The notes beneath the pieces were generated by a model. It saw only the letters and a list, made by a program, of their open reading frames with translations. It was not told where the DNA came from and searched no databases. This document shows positions 34,755-46,472 of a stretch of DNA of 64,000 nt, in pieces. The stretch comes from Bedellia somnulentella. Its lineage: Eukaryota > Arthropoda > Insecta > Lepidoptera > Bedelliidae. The position numbers and the translations under genes were made by a program. How positions within the stretch are numbered: position 1 is the stretch's first letter; each line of letters opens with the position of its first letter. The stretch lies in NCBI GenBank assembly GCA_963576735.1, contig OY755184.1:2356001-2420000 (forward strand). The letters run 5' to 3'.

Positions 34755-34945
34755 TTACAAAATTTGAACAACGCAAACACTACTTGAACGTGTAAAAAAG
34801 AAACAAAGGATAGAGAAATTTCGCGCTGGATGCCAACTGACACTGTAGCTCAGTTGGCAGAGCGACGGGGGCGTATACCCGAAGGTCGCGGGTTCAAACC
34901 CCGCCAGTGTCGAAATTTTTCTTTCCTTTAATAACATCTTTTATT
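34755..34945 (+). repeat. Repeat C: tRNA-like module with conserved flanks
   Basis: 34841-34912 is a tRNA-like sequence with exact 7-bp acceptor halves (GACACTG and CAGTGTC), A box TAGCTCAGTTGG and B box GGTTCAAACCC. The 85 bp before it (CACTACTTGAACGTGT to TTTCGCGCTGG) and the TTTCTTTCC after it are also in the other copies. The anticodon arm pairs only as CGGG/CCCG with an 8-nt loop, so it is unlikely to be a working tRNA. Confidence 0.7.
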
Positions 34946-35388
34946 TATGAGAAAATTTGAACAAACGTGTTCGCTAGGCTGATTGTAGTTTGGAAGCCCG
35001 CGCATAACAATGAGGTGATGCACTACTAAAAATTGCCACAAAAAATATTTTCGCGAAACGTCAACGACTGAAGAAAATAGTATCTATAATAATAATTTCG
35101 TCAATGAGTACGGTAGACTCGTTCGAAACCTCCTTTAAAAAAGTGTCCTTTGCGAAACGATTAAAAAATATTATGAAAAAAATCATCGGGAGTCAGTCGA
35201 AATGGGGACTGTTTTTTTCTGTCATCACCATTAGAACTTAGCAAAATACTCGACAATCCGAATTTTGGGGATAGATGTTGTCGACTCAAAATCATTATTT
35301 TTTATGTTTTATTATTCAGGTAAGGTTTCGATCGAGTCTACCGTACCGCGTGACGAAATTATTAATATAGATTGACATTTGTACGTGT

Positions 35389-35600
35389 AACTGTGTAGCG
35401 TCATCATGGAGTGTCTGCTTAACATAGCACTAGTTTATTCATTCTTGCTGGTATCGTATGCAAAGTGACTAATGGTATTAAGGGTTTGAGAAATTTTACA
35501 ATCTATCCCAACTTAACTTCCAAAAGTGACTGAGAAATTTCTGATTATGTCGCTCTGGAGACCTCTTTTTGAAATTTACAACCGTGAGTATGTATGTACT
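35389..35600 (+). mobile_element. SINE-A, diverged
   Basis: AACTGTGTAGCGTCATC, GTCTGCTTAACATAGCACTA and ACCGTGAGTATGTATG. Confidence 0.65.
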
Positions 35601-35860
35601 CAGACAAAAATGTGTCTTCATTTATGTCATTTTTTAGTAACAGTATATAAATTGTCATATAATTAAATACAGTTTCTACTATATCATAAGCCACTTAGCA
35701 AATTAAATTTGTAAAGCCTCTTGGGTCAGCCCAAAAAACTAATTAATTAATTTGTGTAGCAATAACAGTAAACCACAAAAAGAGATTACAACAAAATTTA
35801 CGACTAAAGCAAAAGCGATCGTTTCGATGGCTTTAGCTTAATTGAATAAAACAAAAGTTT

Positions 35861-36134
35861 TATTAGAAAAATGTCAAGAGAAAGTTGACTAAACTGTTTG
35901 AAGCACGATAAGATGTCAAAGTTGAAGGACGATATTCGAAAGATGGTGTTGTTTTTACGACCAATCTGCGCGAGTCATAGATTTTATCGGTCTCTTGGAG
36001 AAAAAGGGATCGCTCAAGATTTCTGTCTTGTCGTCAACTTTAGAAATGGACAAGACACATTTGCTGCGTAGTGATAGAGAACTACAATTTATTGGGAGGT
36101 TTGATGCGATGTTACGTAAAAATTAAGTTATTCG
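35861..36134. repeat. Direct repeat, left copy (about 275 bp)
   Basis: Shares long words (GCACGATAAGATGTCAAAGT, ACGACCAATCTGCGCGAGTC) with 36375-36969. The two copies are in the same orientation and are separated by one SINE-A. Confidence 0.75.
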
Positions 36135-36374
36135 CGGCTTAGAATGTCACTACCCCTTTCTACGTACGGGTGTCGTGCTGAGAGACGACTAAGCGTATGG
36201 GGATTTTTGAAGTGGTTTTTGGGCGATGCGGATATGGAGACCCATCACTAACGATACTTTATTTCAATCATCTTGTCCCCTATGAACTTCCAAATATGGC
36301 CGAGGAGTTTCTACTTCTGAAGATTGGCTACCCATTTTTGGGATTTATTACCGTGAGTATATGTATGTATTTTC
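36135..36374 (+). mobile_element. SINE-A, beta, between direct repeats
   Basis: CGGCTTAGAATGTCACTACC to TTACCGTGAGTATATG; flanked on both sides by the 275-bp duplicated unit. Confidence 0.83.
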
Positions 36375-36969
36375 TATTAGAAAAATTTCAAGACAAAGTT
36401 CGCTAAACTATTTGAGGCACGATAAGATGTCAAAGTTGAAGGACGATTTCGAAAGATGGTGTGGTTTTTACGACCAATCTGCGCGAGTCATAGATTTTAT
36501 CGGCCTCTTGGAGAAAAAGGAATCACTCAAGATTTCTGTCTTGTCGTCAACTTAAGTAATGGACAAGACAGATTTTCTGCGTAGTAACAGAGAATTAAAA
36601 CTTAATGGGACGTTTGATGTGATATTTACTTACTTACTCACGCCCATTGTTCCTGTTGGGTTAGACAGAGATCGCGACTTTGCAAGATCATGAAAAATCT
36701 CTCTTGCTTCTATCACATTCATAATTCTTCTGATAAATGCTCTTTTATTCTTTTCACTTGGGACTTTTGCCTTCGAGAGAACGTTTCCGATTTGGTTTCC
36801 AAACTTTTGACGCGGCCGTCCTCTACTAACAACATCTACATTGGCTCTATATATCTCTTTCGCCACTTTATGTTCATCCATCCGGTCTATGTGCCCAAAC
36901 CACATTAACGTTCCTTTTGTCATTTTATTTACGTTCGATGTGAGGTTACGATAAAAACCAAGTTATTCG
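36375..36969. repeat. Direct repeat, right copy, interrupted by an RTE fragment
   Basis: Same unit as 35861-36134; it continues to AAACCAAGTTATTCG after the minus-strand RTE insertion at 36640-36925. Confidence 0.75.
36640..36925 (-). mobile_element. RTE LINE 3' fragment, divergent subfamily
   Basis: The minus-strand frame MTKGTLMWFGHIDRMDEHK continues to RSLSNPTGTMGVSK and then a (TAAG)n tail instead of (TATG)n. The same C-terminal protein and GGCGTGAG 3' word are present, so it is a sister RTE lineage. Near-identical 13-bp words (ACGTTTGATGTGA and ACGTTCGATGTGA) flank it as a likely target-site duplication. Confidence 0.75.
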
Positions 36970-37039
36970 TTTTACATTCTAATAGATTGTCTATGTTTTT
37001 GTTTGTTTCATTTATGACACCATTAAAACGACCTGTAGA

Positions 37040-37169
37040 CAAGCACGAGCACAATTTTATCGACACGATAACGGTTAGAATGAGATGGCAGTATACGATA
37101 CTAAGTAAGTTCGTAAGAGATGGTTACTTTATCGCACGCGATAACTAGTTTAAACACCGCTCGTGCTTG
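37040..37169. mobile_element. Small MITE, family D, with 11-bp inverted ends
   Basis: The ends CAAGCACGAGC and GCTCGTGCTTG are exact inverted repeats. The interior shares words with 19345-19465 and 33008-33120 (ATCTCTTTCGCACTTAC, TCATTCTAACCGTTATCG) in the opposite orientation. Confidence 0.55.
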
Positions 37170-38275
37170 CCCTTCTGGTGCCCAAAGGGTAGCCCTTGGT
37201 ATGATTGAGAATTGAAACAAATTGGTTAAATTAAATAATAATAATAACTATGCGGACATAAAATACCCAGATTAAGTTAGCGCCAAACAAAGAAGAACTT
37301 GTATTATGGAATACTAACTCAACTATAATTTAATATCATATAATACATATACAAATAACATAACTAACGCCCGATTTCTGAATTGAGTATTCAAGCTGAG
37401 AACGACTTAAGTATCCTTTTGTCTCATTCGGTTGTTAAGATTTCAATGCGAAACGATAATTTATAATCACGTAAATGTTGCTCTCAGCAGTGATCGCATA
37501 TTATTTAGAACGGCACAGTAGTACTCCTTTCGCCAGGTGATTAAACTTGACAATTCTAACTTGATTTGTGTTTTATACATACAATGGCGTAAGCATATGT
37601 TATGTTATAAACATGAGAAATTGATCCTAACTGAATGCAATTAGAAATTAGTTGTTTTGAAATCAGTAATAGAATTCAGTTCTGTAACAGCACCTACCCT
37701 TACAGCGATGTCAGTAACAGTAGTTTCCTACATTCCCTCGTTTCAAATTCGATCACGTAATGGAACTCATAACATCCCTCACCTTTGCTCTTTAGATGAC
37801 TATCGGTTTTCTCATAAAGCTCATTGTATGAAGCTACGTACTAGATAGACCATCGTGAAATAAAGATCCAGCTGGTATATTTGTAAGTTCTGAGAGCAGT
37901 TTGTATGTGCATACTATGTTTTATAACTAAGTACTTTATATTTGGATATTTGGACAATCCAAAGAGATTTTACAAACTTTTCTTTTTAATTTATGTTATT
38001 AGTATAAATTTGTACATGACGACCACTTAAGACGTTAGTTAAGACTGACCATAGTAAAAAGATTATTTTTTCTTCCACAAACATAAAAAAACATGTTCAA
38101 GGAGTGTATGAACATAAACGAAGCAAGAGAATTTTGCCACAGACGTATAGAATCAAGCTCACAAGCTCCTGCTTTTCCTAATAAAATAGATATCGTAAGT
38201 CTTAGTAAGTAACAACAAGTAATATAAAAATATAGTTTTAAGATATTAAAAAACATGCTTTTAAAGCACATACAT
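37170..38275. other. No recognised feature
   Basis: AT-rich, with short frames only. Confidence 0.5.
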
Positions 38276-38518
38276 ATATTACATATATGCACGGCTATAT
38301 TTCCCTAGAAGGGGTAGCCAGAGCTAAGGAATTATAAATTCCTCAGCCACTTTTGGAAGTTGAGTGGGGAAAAGATGGTAAAAATAAAGGTTTTTAGTGA
38401 TGGGTCTCCTACCGCATCGCCCAAAAATCCCTAAAAGCCCCAATACCGTTAGTCGCCTCGTACGTACACCCACAGGAAGAAATGGGGTAGTGCTATTCTA
38501 AACCGGCACTACACAGCA
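38276..38518 (-). mobile_element. SINE-A, alpha
   Basis: ATATGCACGGCTATATTTCC to AACCGGCACTACACAGC. The palindromic word GCTTTTAAAGCACAT lies on both sides as a possible target duplication. Confidence 0.85.
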
Positions 38519-39139
38519 AATTTTTTTAATACAAAGCGAAGCATGTGCTTTTAAAGCACATTTAACTAAATAAAAAGGGTCCGTTTAAAGTGGATCAAAA
38601 TCTAGTTTAAATGAGTCGGTAACATACGTACAGGTGAAGCTAAAATAAGCGTCTTCAAAGCAATTAAGTATTTATTGAAGAGAACTGATGGATTATAATT
38701 TCCACAATTAATCATATATATATAAATTAAAACATGTTAATCTTTGAGCTTTTGTCTCATATGGATAGATCAAATCAGCTTATTCTCTTTATATTTTTGG
38801 GATAAGTTGCTAAAAAATGCTACAGTCCACCAATGGATGTATGCTGAGCCTACCTACGTCGTTATATAAACTTGATTAATATATCTAAACTAAAATCCTT
38901 TCAGGGAACCTTTCAAGGAAAATACACCATCAAAAAAACAACTCATCATTCAAACCAAGGCTACTTGTATATTTATACATTAACAAGCAAACCCAGGCGG
39001 GACCACTAGGTCACACGTAATGTAATTGAAGTTATAACAGCTTCGTAAAATATGAATGACACAGATAAGCATCGCATGCCTCGGAAACTCTTTTATGACC
39101 ACACTCTCTTATGAAGTGACAATGACATGTTGATGAACA
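38519..39139. other. No recognised feature
   Basis: AT-rich; a short (AT)n lies near 38715. Confidence 0.5.
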
Positions 39140-39378
39140 TATATATATATATACTCACGCCTATAAATCTCAAAAAGGAGTAGCCAGAGCATCGGAGCTG
39201 GAAACTCCTCAGTCACATGTTGATAGGGGACGAGATGATAGAAATAAAGTATCGTTGGTTATGGGTCTCCAACCGCATCGCACAAAAACCACTTTATAAA
39301 GCCCCATACCTTTACGTCACCTCTTACAACAACCGTAGGTAGAAAAGCGTATTGACATTCTAAGCCGGCACTACACGG
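39140..39378 (-). mobile_element. SINE-A, beta
   Basis: TACTCACGCCTATAAATCTC to GCCGGCACTACACGGCC. Confidence 0.83.
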
Positions 39379-39489
39379 CCAATGTTTATGTTGATGAAAT
39401 TGTAGAAAATGGTACAAGTTCGTGAATAAAGGACAAAAGAGCGGATGTCGCAATAAGCGACTTATGCATTTGGTCTTTTTTTCATTTAT

Positions 39490-39580
39490 GGTTGGGCGAT
39501 ACGGCCGGAGACCCATCACCAACCCTCCTTTATTTCACGCCCAATAAACTTCCAAAACTGGCTGGCTAATTTCTTATTCT
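39490..39580 (+). mobile_element. SINE-A central fragment
   Basis: TTGGGCGATACGGCCGGAGA, CCCATCACCAACC and AACTTCCAAAACTGGCTGG. Confidence 0.6.
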
Positions 39581-39904
39581 TATTATTTATTTAAGTACCT
39601 ACTAATGATAGAATTACATTGAAAAAATCATTTCCATTTAAAAAGTATAATATAAAAAAAAAAAGAATAAATTTGTTTATTATTTCAGTTAGTTCACGTA
39701 TATGTCAAGTAAATTTCATGGTATTGTGCTTAAATCAATATGATAAAGAATATAGTTAATACAATAAAGTAATACAGATAATAATAAAGATATTGCCTTA
39801 CGCATTACTTCTGTATATAAACTATAAGTGTGCAAAATTGCATAGTCCTTGGTCTGCGAGATTTTGCATAAGTTCAGTAGAATTTTGCTACCCGAATGTA
39901 TATA

Positions 39905-40155
39905 TGATTGCATGCATGCATTTGCTCGTGGCTTTAAATCCCTAAAAGAGGTAGCCATACCTTCAGAATACGAAGTTCTTCAGCCACTTTTGGAAGTTAA
40001 GTGGGGAAAAGACTGTAAAGCAAAGGTTCTTGGAGATGGGTTTTTAACCGCATCGCCCAAAGAGCACTTAAAAATCCCCAATACCCTTAGTCGCCTCTTA
40101 CGATCACCCTTGGGCAGTTATGGTGTAGCGCTATTTTAAGCTGACACTACACAGC
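39905..40155 (-). mobile_element. SINE-A, gamma-like
   Basis: GCTCGTGGCTTTAAATCCC, CGATCACCCTTGGGCAG, and head GCTGACACTACACAGC. Confidence 0.8.
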
Positions 40156-40379
40156 TTATATATAAAAATAAATACATCCATAAAAATATGTTATCAGGAA
40201 CAATATTACATTTCTGAGACATTTTGGTACACCAATCATGCTGAAAGTAATTTGCAACCATTTGTCAACGTTAATGTCACCGTTTTTATTGCCGGATTCT
40301 AAATATTTATTGCCTTCACGTCACGGTTCAAATTCCATGGTAAATAAAACTGAATTGTTTTTACTTTAATTTTACTATA

Positions 40380-42470
40380 CTACCTTTAATTATATCAAGT
40401 GCAAACGTAATTCGAATAATATTCCTGATACTATGTTTCTTGATGGTGTGAAGGGTGATAGTGGTATGCAGATCGCTGAATTATTTAGTACAAACTTTAG
40501 AGCTGTTTTTGAAAAAGATATTAGTAACTACACATCCCAAGAATGTCATAGCTCTTGTATAAATTTACATAAAATTTCTATCACATTGTCCTTGGTTACT
40601 CGTTATTTGAAACAATTGGATACTTCAATTGGTGCGGGACCGGACGGTTTACATCCCTTATTTTTACAAAGAATTCATTTATCTATTTCCCGACCCGTTC
40701 ATCTATTATTTCAATTTATCTATCACAAGTTGTATTGTTCCCGATCGTTGGAAGTTATCCTACGTCACATCAATTTTTAAGACCGGCGACAAACATGATA
40801 TAAAGAACTATAGACCAATATCTAAAATTTCTGTTCTTCCAAAACTACTGGAAAAAATTGTTTACGATATGATTTTCCCCATAATTAGACCTCATATCAT
40901 AAGTGAGCATCATGGATTCGTCACTAAACGTTCAACTGAGACTAATGTTTGCGAATTCATTGAGAATGTGTCTGAGGCCATGGATGCTGGTCATCGTGTA
41001 GATGCTGTGTATACAGACTTCTCAAAAGCTTTTGATAAAATCTGCCACTCTATATTAATTGCTAAACTCGAGAACTTTGGTATACACGGCGACCTGCTAC
41101 GTTGGATTGAGTCCTATATACGAGGACGATGGCAAGCCGTATAGGTTTCACTTCTTCATTTGTGCCAATAACATCAGGTATAATTCAGGGTTCTCATGTA
41201 GGCCCCCTGTTCTTTAATATCTTCATAAATGACATTTACAAAGTATTTCTCCACTCACTCTTTCTTCTATTCGCTGACGATACCAAAATATATAAAACTA
41301 TCACGTGTTACGGTGATTGCCTTGCCTTGCAGTCGGATCTTGACCGCTTTGCTACCTATTGTAGTAATAATAATTTACAACTTAATTTAGACAAGTGCCA
41401 TATTATATCCTTTTGTAGGAAAACCAAATATGATTTATTCCCCTATTCACTTTTTTCCAAAGTCCTTTCAAGAACAAGTGAGGTTAGAGATCTTGGCATC
41501 ATAATTGACTCTAAATTGCTATTTGATAAACATATTTCTAGCATATTCTCCAAAGCGTATAAATTGCTAGGATTTGTACTTCGTCAGTCAAAAGAATTTA
41601 AAAGCCCTCAAACTATTGTAACACTTTATAATGCATTGGTACTACCAATACTCCAATATGGCTCAACAGTATGGAACCCCATGTATCAAGTATATATCAA
41701 AATGCTTCAAAGAATTCAAAATAAGTTTATTAAACACCTCAACTATAGATTTTCATACTTTAACAACCTTCCTAACTTGAAACCCTTAAAAACAAGGTTA
41801 AACTTCAGATGTCCGTCCCACAACACTAGAAACTCATTCACATTCCACACACCATCTCTTAGGACTAATTATGCCACCAACACATTTATTTCCCGTGCCA
41901 TTATTTCTTACAATACAAAATTTTCCGAAGCTGACATTTTCAATTTATCATTAACTCAATTTAAGAACTTTTGTAAACATTTGGAGTTTGTTGAATCAGC
42001 CGATTGACCCTAAATGTTTGAGTCATACAATTTTCTCTTAATATAATTATTTGAATTTATATTTATTTATTATATTATATTTATATAGGTATTTACTTAT
42101 TATGTTATATTTATTATTAAAGTATGTATTTTAAGTACTTTCATTCATAATTATCTTATATATTATTAATTTATGTATTTTTAACCTTGAAAAGTAAGTA
42201 TCCTATTTAGGTATATTTTATTATCATAAAATATTGTTAACATTATTTCCTATAATCTCTAGGCATATTTTGTAATCTTGTAGTGTTTGCTTGGTTTGGT
42301 GGGAATGACAATATAATTAATTTAACTTACTTAATTTCATCTGTATAAATTATCCATATTACAACTGATGTATAACTGTTGTATTTTAATTTGCGTTTTT
42401 CTGTATCGTCTGTATATCAATTGGTAGAAACTTTATAGGTCAAGAACTTCTCTGTATTTTTATCTTATTT
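40380..42470 (+). mobile_element. Jockey/CR1-group LINE, 5'-truncated, frameshifted
   Basis: Three overlapping frames (40433-40780, 40629-41144, 41129-42007) together give a reverse transcriptase: GAGPDGLHPLFLQ, KNYRPISKISVLPKLLEKIV, VYTDFSKAFDK, GIIQGSHVGPLFFNIFIND and LFADDTKIYK, with FADD in place of YADD. Frameshifts fall near 40735 and near 41120, so the copy is dead. The C-terminal stop is at 42005. The AT-rich 3' UTR runs to the Helitron that begins at 42475. The clade call rests on the F/YADDTKIY and DFSKAFD words. Confidence 0.8.
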
Positions 42471-42474
42471 GAAA

Positions 42475-43291
42475 CTAGTGGATCGTCCCAGCTTCGCACA
42501 GGTAGCGTTGTTTTTTTAAATATCTGAGGTTTCTTTCTTAAGTCACTGATCAAGCATTGTGAAATTCAGCGCAGTGTTTTCAATTTATTAAATTTATAGC
42601 ACTCCCCATACAGTGTAGTTTGGTGATTTTGAATGCACTTTGATGAACGGTTCAGTATTTCCGTTTAATAGCAAATTTTGGAATAAAACGCTATGAAGTA
42701 TTTATAACAATCTAAAAAATAAATCATTACGTAATGTAGGATGCAACTACTGGCGCCATCTAGTATGTTATATGTAAATTAGTAAAGATTTGGTTTTGGT
42801 CACGGGCGCGATGGCTTATTTTATGTATAATTTCGGTGTTTCTCTACCGATTTCTATGATTCTTTTTTTATTGAATAGGTAATAATGTTACCTTTTTTAA
42901 ATTAGGGATGAGTGAGAGGTTTACAAACGTAAGAGTAAACAAATATAATCAGAATGTTCCGAACTGCTAAGCTATCAGGAATTACACGTGTCATTGTGAG
43001 TCAACCGTAAAAGATAGACATAAACTGTTAGGATTTTTTTTTAGATAATTTTATGAAGAATATTTCCGTGATACATGATTTCTATGTAAGTTTAACCATT
43101 AAGGCTGCACACGCGACGGAAGCTTACAAAATGGAGTAACTTCTCCCGTTTTCCCAAAATTTCCCGAAATTCCCCTTTACTACTCTGCTGGAAAGTATAC
43201 AAAAACCTGCGCAGGAGTATGAAGAATAATTGTACCAAGTTTCGTTAAAATCCGTCGAGTAGTTTTTGTTTCCATAAGGAACATACAAACC

Positions 43292-43361
<70 letters not shown>

Positions 43362-43480
43362 AATTTTACTGATTGCATTTTTGGCATCAGTATCGATCCC
43401 TAATCATCACCTGATAGTTATTTTGAAAATATATTTCATGTACAGAATTGACCTCTCTACAGATTTATTATAAGTATAGA
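42475..43480 (-). mobile_element. Non-autonomous Helitron, same family, opposite orientation
   Basis: It aligns end to end with 33382-34350 in reverse: 3' CTAG at 42475-42478 and 5' TCTATACTTATAATAAATC ending at 43480. It is inserted between A and T. The main difference is the tetranucleotide tract, about 17 units here against about 7. Confidence 0.75.
43292..43359. repeat. (GACA)n microsatellite in Helitron
   Basis: About 17 uninterrupted tetranucleotide units; the sister Helitron has about 7. Confidence 0.9.
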
Positions 43481-43749
43481 TATTGTGTACCGTTTGTTTC
43501 TCAAATAAATAAATAAATAAACTACGGCTTTAGTTCCAAAACTGTAGCAAAAACGTTAAAATATGAAAAAAAAAACACTTTTTAGAATAAAAAAACCGTT
43601 AAAAATTATATAATAATCATCATCATTACGAAAAATAATAAAAAAAAAGCTAGAACTGTTTTTGAATTTATTATCAGATTGAAGTGGGATAGCATAAGTT
43701 GTACCTTCACCTGATAAAAATAAACAAAAAACACTTAAACTTATAACAT

Positions 43750-44015
43750 ATATACATACATACATATGCTCACGGCTATATATCCCTAAACGGGGTAGCC
43801 AGAGCTTTGGAAATAAAATATTCCTCAGCCACTTTTGGAAGTTAAGTGGGGAAAAGATGGTAATAATAAATAATTGTTGGTGACGGGTCTCCATTGGAGA
43901 CTCTCCAACCACATCGCCCAAAAGTTACTTAAAAGCCCCTATACCCTTAGTCGCCTCTTACGATCACCCACGGGTAGAAATGGGGTAGTGCTTTTCTAAG
44001 CCGACACTACACAGC
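43750..44015 (-). mobile_element. SINE-A, gamma, with internal micro-duplication
   Basis: CTCCATTGGAGACTCTCCAA shows about 15 bp repeated in the GGTCTCCAACC area; otherwise intact. Confidence 0.85.
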
Positions 44016-44194
44016 ATTAAACTTATAAGTATGTGTTTTTTCATTTATATGAGCGGCCAAACACTTAATACAAACATTCAATCTTAAGAAAATATATACA
44101 AAACGTATTCATCTAAAGGCGAATACCGGTATAGAACATGAGCTGTTTTTTTTTTACTAAGCCTCAGGTTCTAAACGGTGACAAACTATAAACG

Positions 44195-44740
44195 TGATAG
44201 GGAGAGGATGGATGGCAGTAAATTGGTGAAAGAGATATTTAGAACCAATACATACATACATACATACATATACTCACGGCTATAAATCCCTTAACGGTGT
44301 AGCCAGAGCTTTGGAATGATAAATTCCTCAACCACTTTTGGAAGTTGATTGGGGAAAAGATAATAATCATAAACGTTTTTGGTGACGGGTCTCCAACCAC
44401 ATCGCCCAAAAATCACTTAATAAGCCCCTATACCCTTAGTCGCCTCTTACGATCACCCACGGGTAGAAATGGGGTAGTGTTATTCTAAGCCGGCACTACA
44501 CGGACACAACCAATGTGGAAGGTAATGTTAGTAGAGTACGACCTCGTAGGACACATTTAAGCCAAATAGAGAGTTTGCTCAAAAAGCCAATTGGCAAGTA
44601 TAAAGAATAAAACAGCATGTATGAAAAGATTGATGGATGTCAACGAAGATAGATAGGTTGCCAGGATTATACGAAGTGGCGATCGATATTATCTGCTTAC
44701 CCTAATGGGAACTAACGGCGTGAGTATATGTATAAATGTG
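44195..44740 (+). mobile_element. RTE LINE 3' fragment interrupted by SINE-A
   Basis: The left part encodes RMDGSKLVKEIF-like sequence. The SINE-A at 44250-44503 interrupts it with a 7-bp AACCAAT duplication. The right part continues to CTGCTTACCCTAATGGGAAC, GGCGTGAG and a TATG tail. Confidence 0.75.
44250..44503 (-). mobile_element. SINE-A, gamma, nested in RTE
   Basis: AACCAAT on both sides marks the insertion into the RTE fragment. Head GCCGGCACTACACGG. Confidence 0.88.
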
Positions 44741-44834
44741 TGTGTGTTATCCAGAAATCCATGATTTATCTGATTTATTAATTGTGAAAGTATTATTGCA
44801 AAGCAATGAAGAAGATAAAAAAACCGATCTACGT

Positions 44835-45012
44835 TTACGGCTATAAGCTTACTGTGCAAAATATTGTCAAATAAGTGACGGATGTTTATAGGTCTCGACT
44901 CACATCATATCGCCCAAATATTACTTAAAGAGCCCCATAACCCTAAATCACCACTTTGCGTAACAACTGTGCGTAGAAATGGGTGAGTGCAATTCATAGC
45001 CGACTCTTAACA
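44835..45012 (-). mobile_element. SINE-A, strongly diverged
   Basis: TTTACGGCTATAAGC, CATATCGCCCAAATATTACT and GCCGACTCTTAACAG keep the order of the family. Confidence 0.55.
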
Positions 45013-45516
45013 GATAGAAGAAGGAGATGGAAAAACAAAATTATAAAAATTGATGAACGTAACTCTCATTTTTATATCAATTAAGTGGTCTGGTGATCTC
45101 TAAGTCTCACAATCTAAGTAATTAAAAGCGGATGCTCTTAGATCAGTCAGATATTATAGTGCTAAGACATATACTAATAATAAATATGGGTAGGTATAGA
45201 TAGCATACAATTAGGTAATCTGGCCACTAGGTAATCAAATTCAAATTTAAAAAATATATTAAGTACTAAACTGAATCTTAGAAAAAAAACCATGAACGTT
45301 AAATAAACTAAATTTATTCCGTAAAGAGCATTTTCGAATTTTATGAAATTAAAAAAGGCGATCATGAAATGATAAAAATCATCAGATTTCGTGCGAGCTG
45401 ATATGTATATTTTCATATTTTAATTTTATAAAAACTGAAGATTTTATGTTAAATTTTAAATTAAATTAAAAAAATTACCAAACTGTTTTAAAGACAAAAT
45501 AAAATAAATTATTTAC

Positions 45517-45544
45517 CTTTAAAATCTGCGCGTTTCCAAAACTT
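45517..45544 (-). CDS. Candidate 28-bp micro-exon of gene A (tentative)
   Basis: On the minus strand a strong acceptor, CTGCTTTCACAG, and a strong donor, AAAG|GTAAAT, bracket 28 bp. If it follows gene A exon 5 spliced at 57810 (phase 2), it reads R-SFGNAQILK with no stop and ends in phase 0. It is 12 kb away, and short sequences meet such criteria by chance, so this is only a candidate. Confidence 0.2.
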
Positions 45545-45779
45545 CTGTGAAAGCAGGTTGAATCACATCGGAAAACCTCACAACAACTAATCCATTCATA
45601 CACTGGCCGTTTTCCGAAAAATTAGGTTAGGAGTTCCATTTTCAAAATAATGTCCCAGTTCATGAAAACACTCGACTAAAAACTTAGAGTTTATTTATTT
45701 TATTGTAGTTTCAGGTATTTCACATTTAATATTGTTAGTTTCAGTGGTAAATTGACGATAATATATAATTTTGTGAACA

Positions 45780-45900
45780 GAGAGACGTGCTCCTTGTAAC
45801 TCCCGTCCGCTCTGGATGGAGGCTGATCTGTCTGCCGCTAGGAGCTGCATATACCTTACAGCGCCTCTTGCGTAACTATTGTTTAGTACTGTTTTGGCTG
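45780..45900. other. Unassigned GC-rich islet
   Basis: GC content well above its surroundings. Open frames on both strands (plus: LLVTPVRSGWRLICLPLGAA; minus: LLAADRSASIQSGRELQGAR after a GTATATGCAG acceptor-like word). No matching donor was seen. Confidence 0.3.
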
Positions 45901-46472
45901 GGGAACTCGACTGTCAATTTAAATTTGCCAATACTGACATTATACTTATTTCTTAAAAAACGTAAGTATTTGAGATGCAAAACATGTTAATTATATCAAA
46001 AAAACATATTTTGTTTTATTTCTTTAACGATAGTTTTCCATACCTTTTATTGAAACAGATCATATAATTGAAATAAATACAGCAAAAATAAGTTTTGCAT
46101 ATAAAATATATTCGTATTAGCTTACGCAACTTCGATTGATCTTGGTCTTTCGGGAAAACCTCTTCAGCGCATGCGCGAAGAATTTTGCAAGTAAGAGACA
46201 GCAATAATCAACACATTGAGAAGAAGAAGACAGAGTATATGTTGTGAGTAACAGTAGATGGGGCACTCAATCATTTTCAGATAAATTCGGGATGCTCCAA
46301 ATATTGTTTAGTACAACTCATACCGTAATTTTTCTTTCTTGGTCTTCCTTGTTGTTATATCTTTGAGATTAATATGTGCAATAAAACAGCATGACTTTTG
46401 TTTATTATTATTTAAGTCATGGCCGTTTCAAATAAAAATATCATGGTATAAGTAAATTTTTATATCCCATCA

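Noticed and set aside
34841..34912. Functional tRNA gene
   Set aside because: Acceptor and T arms are good, but the anticodon stem is short with an 8-nt loop, and the unit recurs with its flanks as a dispersed repeat.
35861..36969. LTR retrotransposon (paired 275-bp direct repeats)
   Set aside because: Only a SINE lies between the repeats, and there is no TG/CA end structure or primer binding site.
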